Shown: positions 60,529 to 64,000 of the stretch, piece after piece
Layout: the number at the start of each line of letters is the position of its first letter
Position numbering within the stretch: the first letter of the stretch is position 1
Assembly: GCF_963675165.1 (NCBI RefSeq)
Contig: NC_087383.1
Coordinates: forward strand, 3,874,979-3,938,978
DNA length: 64,000 nucleotides
Direction: 5' to 3'
From: Halichondria panicea
Taxonomy: Eukaryota > Porifera > Demospongiae > Suberitida > Halichondriidae
The notes under the pieces: model-generated
The model's input: only the letters and a program-made list of their open reading frames with translations
Told to the model about the DNA's origin: nothing
Databases searched by the model: none
Made by a program: the position numbers and the translations under genes

Positions 60529-61764
60529 CATAGATAGTAGAGGGGAGGGATTGGAAACATTTCAGGTGACCAATGTATTGCCCTAGAGAATTCTGACACC
60601 ATGCGTGTTGCATTCCGCAAGTATTGATTGCGATTGATTGCGAGCCAGATGCAAAGACAAAAGAGAAGAAAGTGAAGAAAACTGCAGTAAGCACTGGCAG
60701 AGCTAGTCTGTATGTACATTATCCATAGTAAATGTATGGTTTACATCATTTACCTAATTTACTTGATCATCAGAGCTCCATGTTACACTGTTACATGTAT
60801 TTAGCTAAGAATTGGTAAGTAAGAAACTTTGTGGGGGATATCTTGAGCTAGGAAGTAGCCATGGTTGCTTGAGAGTGATCAGAGTGTAGAGGGAGCATTG
60901 AAATATGCAGTAGGCATAGCCAAGTTGAGCATTATGCTGTTTAATGTTGAATATTTGCTTTTAAGTGTGAAAACAAGGATTCACAAGTAACTTGTTTTGC
61001 GGGGGAGCTACTGGTTAACAATAAATTGTACATCACTATTGTTTAGTTCTACATGTTGCTTAATGATCCCGATGTGCAGTAAGAAAATATTTTCCTTGCT
61101 AACGTTTATCGTTTTGGAAATATACTAATTTAAACTTACCCATACATTTTTTCCCAGGGGTACTCAGAAAATCAGAAAATCTGCCAAGACCCTTTTGTAT
61201 GCCAACGGCAGAGGGGAGGGACACATGATAACCCCACTGTTATGTATTATGATTAGTACATTCTTTTGCAAGAGCTAAACAGTGACCGATGACGAGAATA
61301 CACCATTGCCTAAAAGGGCGTCAAGCTCATAAAAAATTATGTTTTGTGTTTGTAAACATTTTATGTAAACATCAAAATTGTGTGATTGTGTGAAAGTCAT
61401 AATGTTATGAAGCAGTCTATAATAATGAACAGTGCCTAGTACTAGTACCATAAAGTATAAATAATTATCGAGTTCCTAGATTTAATTTCTTGTAAATGCA
61501 TGCCTTGTTATTTTCAAGGTTTGTTGAGAATGTGAGAATGTGTAATCTCCACTCAAGTATTTGCAAAGAGAAAAGTGTCAGTCATTCGGATGTACAGCAG
61601 CAACCAGAGCAACTACATGTAGCTAAGTAGTTGATCAGCATCTATAATAAGCAGCTTTCCCCCAATCTCCTCCCATTGAATTAACTTCCTGTCAATTTCC
61701 GGTGCGACACGCATGGGCCGCGTGAAATCCCTGTGTTTCCAATCCCTCTCCTCTACTATCTATG
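60529..61764. mobile_element. CATAGATA-ended element, 1236 bp
   Basis: Left CATAGATAGTAGAGGGGAGG continuing gattggaaac is inverted on the right (gtttccaatccctctcctctactatctatg). The 7-bp repeat GCCTGGC (22-28 of the 60500s and 61765-61771; or 5 bp CCTGG) flanks it. The TIR pattern is the same as at 36121 and 36275. The interior shows no ORF beyond random length. Confidence 0.85.
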
Positions 61765-61851
61765 GCCTGGCCTTACCTTGATTTTGCTCTTTAGCCATTC
61801 CAACATCTAGACGTACGTACATATGGCCAGCCATGGGTTTACTTGCTTGGG

Positions 61852-62002
61852 TACCGTAAGCCCTTTACTATCTATGGTAAGACCTCGACACTTTTTAATA
61901 TTACGTTTTGCGAAAGTAGAGTTTTCAATGGTGCTATAATTTATGCGAAATGTCCAAGTGTCGCATATTTAGAGGGTCGCCTTATATAGAGGTTTTACGG
62001 TA
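61852..62002. repeat. short TACCGTAA..TTACGGTA MITE
   Basis: Left TACCGTAAGCCCTTTA and right CTTATATAGAGGTTTTACGGTA are inverted. 'gacactttttaatatt' and 'tcgcatatttagagggtcgcc' are the family words. Third copy beside 43358 and 53596. Confidence 0.6.
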
Positions 62003-62009
62003 TCTTGTT

Positions 62010-62260
62010 TTTTGCAAGTGGGTGTATCTTGTAGGTGGGTGTGGTAAATCATGAGCCCCCATCTCTGCCCATCTCCCATTTGCTTTCCATTTGATTCTCA
62101 GCAGCACATGTCAGCAGCTGAAGGAGGATCATGGAGCGGAGGATGAAGCTCGTGCATGCACTGATCGAGCTGAAACTGTAATACTGATTTGTCCCCTGGG
62201 TAAGAATGCAGAGTACTCTGGTACATGGTGAGAATGGAACATGCATGCAGTTTCTGTATT
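62010..62260. repeat. segmental-duplication flank upstream of the NLR3 relic
   Basis: 'ttgcaagtgggtgtatcttgtaggtgggtgtggtaaatcatgagc' and 'gatttgtcccctgggtaagaatgcagagtactctggtacatggt' match the flanks upstream of NLR1 (42896) and NLR2 (53097). This shows a third unit once existed. Homology stops at about 62260. Confidence 0.65.
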
Positions 62261-62450
62261 AATTTTACATAGAGTCTATACCTGAAGGCCAGTAGAATAA
62301 GTGTTCTGAATTCAATATACTTAAATGCATGCTGTCAGCTGGATCGTTCTCTGCATGGCCCCTCAAACTTCAGAATCAGGCTCCTAGTGGGCTGTGTATG
62401 TAATCTCCTGTCTAAACTTTTGAACTGTACCATGTGCTAGATCAAAATGG

Positions 62451-62651
62451 TACCGTATATAGCGGGTATATTTTGAAGGTATAAATGTTCGTGGTTTTCG
62501 CGGATTAGGCATGAACCGCGAATTTAATATTGCATGCATGCATGCATGCTGCAAAAAGGGCGCTATTCCACGAAAATTAAATCCGCGAAAACCTTTCTAA
62601 AGGCATTTCCGCGAAAATTTATACCCTCGAAATATACCCGCTATACGTATG
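62451..62651. mobile_element. MITE with CGTATATAGCGGGTATATTT ends
   Basis: Left TACCGTATATAGCGGGTATA (continuing ttttgaaggtataaat) and right atttataccctcgaaATATACCCGCTATACGTA are inverted over about 35 bp. Inner 'gttttcgcgga' and 'tccgcgaaaac' pair too. Partial copy at 63694-63785; related ends at 5733, 17461 and 18670. Confidence 0.8.
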
Positions 62652-62705
62652 TAAGAGGCTTTTTCTCAACTGATACACGTAGAATAATCATTATAGCTGC
62701 ATGTA

Positions 62706-62740
62706 CTAGATCAAGAGTTCATTATGAACTCTTGATCTAG
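62706..62740. repeat. perfect 15-bp-arm palindrome
   Basis: CTAGATCAAGAGTTC and GAACTCTTGATCTAG flank the loop attat. It lies 12 bp left of the large palindrome. Confidence 0.9.
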
Positions 62741-62752
62741 ATCTACACATGT

Positions 62753-62920
62753 ACAGTAAAAACAGATTCGTTATAATAACATAAAACATCTCAAATAAAA
62801 TGCATCATTTGAAATTTAATGTAGAAATGACAGAAATTTATGTCATTTCTACATTAAATTTCAAATGATGCATTTTATTTGAGATGTTTTATGTTATTAT
62901 AACGAATCTGTTTTTACTGT
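62753..62920. mobile_element. perfect 80-bp-arm palindromic MITE
   Basis: Arms 62753-62832 and 62841-62920 read as exact reverse complements around the 8-nt loop gaaattta. The element starts CAGTAAAAACAGATTCGTTA when the outer A/T is counted as flank, with TA on both sides (tgTAcagt / actgTAtc), so it fits Tc1/mariner/pogo-type insertion. AT-rich, no ORF longer than chance. Confidence 0.9.
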
Positions 62921-62994
62921 ATCGATCGATCGACGTACGTACGTATATATATATATATATCTGTACAATTTGGTATGACATCATTAATTTTTCA

Positions 62995-63290
62995 TGTTTC
63001 CAGAGGGGGAATTTTGGCAAATGGGGGGAAATCCCAGGGCTCCCACCCCTCTTCATGAAACCCTGATTATAACCACAGCCACTTGAGATACAATGTGCTA
63101 GCCCTTGTAAAGGTACTTTAGATCGTTGCAAACATCCTAATTTAAGATTTCACGACAGCCAGGTTTTGGGTGAACCTTTATGTATAGATTTACTGTGATG
63201 TAATAGGAGGTGTGGTAAACATTTTGCGGTGCACGTACACCTCCCCCCCCCAAAGTTTTTATCCTATGAAACCCTGACAGCATGTGACAA
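62995..63290. repeat. degenerate copy of the CAGGGTTTCAT MITE
   Basis: 'aggggggaaatcccagggc..cttcatgaaaccctga' and 'ttactgtgatgtaataggaggtgtggtaaacattttgcg..ctccccccccaaagtttttatcctatgaaaccctgac' match parts of 57668-57934 and 14989-15193. The end CATGAAACCCTG occurs twice (63052, 63268), so two copies may overlap. Confidence 0.5.
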
Positions 63291-63693
63291 AGGTTGAACA
63301 GAACGCCTACTACGGTTTTAAGTACATGGAGTTGCGTACTCTTCCTAATGAACTAGGCCCTGGCAAATTATGCTGGCATAATTGGAGCATAATAGGTTAA
63401 AATTGTGAATTTGGTCAGTTTCGTGCAAATCCAATGGTTCCCTGCTGCTGCTGAACGTGTTTTAAAAGCCTTCTTTACATCTTGAATCTTCAGTTTTGAC
63501 AAATGCATGTACAATACAACAAGAGATAATTTTTTAGTTATGATGAAAAAACATCAATGTGGGGCATAATAGGTTCTTTCCACAAGCATAATAGGCTGAA
63601 TTTGGGGCAGTGCTCAAAAGCATAATAGGCAGAAAAAAGAGCATAATTTGCCAGGGCCTACTTGCTAGTACAGTGGTTTTCCTTACCTTTGCA

Positions 63694-63785
63694 TACCGTT
63701 ATAGCGGGTATATTTCGAGGGTATAAATGTTCGCGGTTTTCGCTGATTGAGCCTGTACCGCGAAAATTTGAATAGTACGCGTGTT
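63694..63785. repeat. left half of the CGTTATAGCGGGTATATTT MITE
   Basis: TACCGTTATAGCGGGTATATTTC, 'gagggtataaatgttcgcggttttcgctgattgagcctgtaccgcgaa' match 62451-62530. The right end is missing. Confidence 0.6.
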
Positions 63786-64000
63786 CAATATTATTGACCA
63801 CACCTATCGACTATAAGAGGAAAGAAAAAGGAAGGTTGCTGCCCCTGAGCTAGGATAATACAGTTCAAAGAAGCTCAGGCTTGAAAGTTTAAAATAATCA
63901 TGAACAGAATTCAGTTTCTTGCACTATCAGTATGGCATTGCTGTCTGTCTATCATGATCAAACATTGTTTTGCAGTTTTGTGGGTGGGGCTCTCCAGCAT
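63786..64000. other. right edge, nothing recognised
   Basis: No ORF, TIR or splice-bordered exon was seen. An inner repeat of 'gcataataggt/gcataataggc' occurs four times just left, at about 63390-63640. Confidence 0.3.

Larger units (their letters stand above)
59201..61798 (-). pseudogene. NLR3: LRR-only relic with first exon, two insertions
   Basis: Exon 1 survives at 61777-61798 (MAKEQNQ, donor GTAAGG), one codon shorter than in NLR1/2. The death-type and NACHT exons are missing. LRR sequence resumes at about 60487 and runs to 59201 (EALSTNPSLKSLYLCNCSLT; GLAVNKTLRTLDLDYCKLTD). It is broken by an element at 59983-60337 and a frameshift at about 59870 (extra bases in ggtcttttaagag). The normal stop is also lost, adding about 50 unrelated codons (NYSFEFGVVYIINCC) to 59201. 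The 1.24-kb element at 60529-61764 joins the remaining LRR to intron 1, so the deletion lies at its left border. Confidence 0.85.

Noticed and set aside
62753..62920. Conventional microRNA precursor
   Set aside because: The 80-bp perfect stem with TA-flanked transposon-like ends fits a palindromic MITE better than a microRNA hairpin with bulges.

Overview
The window is eukaryotic, intron-rich, about 60% AT and crowded with small DNA transposons. Introns are short with GT-AG borders. The gene content is an NBAS orthologue, a tandem cluster of death-fold/NACHT/LRR receptors, an intronless beta-helix multi-pass membrane protein and a decayed piggyBac transposase. Together these point to an early-branching animal. 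A demosponge is the best guess, because expanded NLR families with an N-terminal death-type domain are known from sponges. The species is inferred, not shown.

Layout. (1) 1534-19274 (+) holds the last 47 exons of NBAS, a subunit of the Golgi-to-ER tethering complex. They encode about 1763 residues; the N-terminal beta-propeller lies left of the window. A frameshifted orphan ORF (413-1220) precedes them, and the introns hold many MITE-type repeats and a 367-bp GT microsatellite. (2) 19275-23536 is repeats plus two dead genes: a RecQ-like helicase fragment carried inside a TIR element with a perfect 9-bp target duplication, and a relic of the beta-helix membrane gene. (3) 23537-27617 (+) is the beta-helix membrane gene, interrupted near its 3' end by a 398-bp element flanked by a 5-bp duplication. 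(4) 28300-37990 is a transposon graveyard: a piggyBac transposase on the minus strand (two frames, broken by a 4-bp duplication and a nonsense codon), nested elements with exact target duplications, and a kelch-repeat scrap. (5) 38015-62260 is a tandem segmental duplication. Each unit has an NLR gene on the minus strand and a decayed kinesin-motor/coiled-coil gene on the plus strand. Unit 1 (NLR 38015-41457) and unit 2 (NLR 49912-53043) keep complete three-exon NLRs of 963 and 958 codons. Unit 3 (59201-61798) is wrecked: its death and NACHT parts are gone and two elements sit in it. A detached NACHT scrap lies at 58175-58455. (6) 62260-64000 holds repeats only, including a perfect 80-bp-arm palindrome.

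How the pieces relate. NBAS is a housekeeping trafficking gene unrelated to its neighbours. The NLRs are predicted cytosolic innate sensors: death fold for adaptor recruitment, NACHT for ATP-driven oligomerisation, LRR for ligand sensing. Their array shows birth and death of copies. The most striking layer is the mobile DNA. A family with ends TAGCCTCG...CGAGGCTA and 9-10 bp target duplications, typical of Mutator-like elements, occurs at least seven times, sometimes nested, once carrying a piece of a host-type gene.

All coordinates were read by eye. Splice sites were chosen from GT-AG borders and frame continuity. Family names rest on motifs recognised without a database search.
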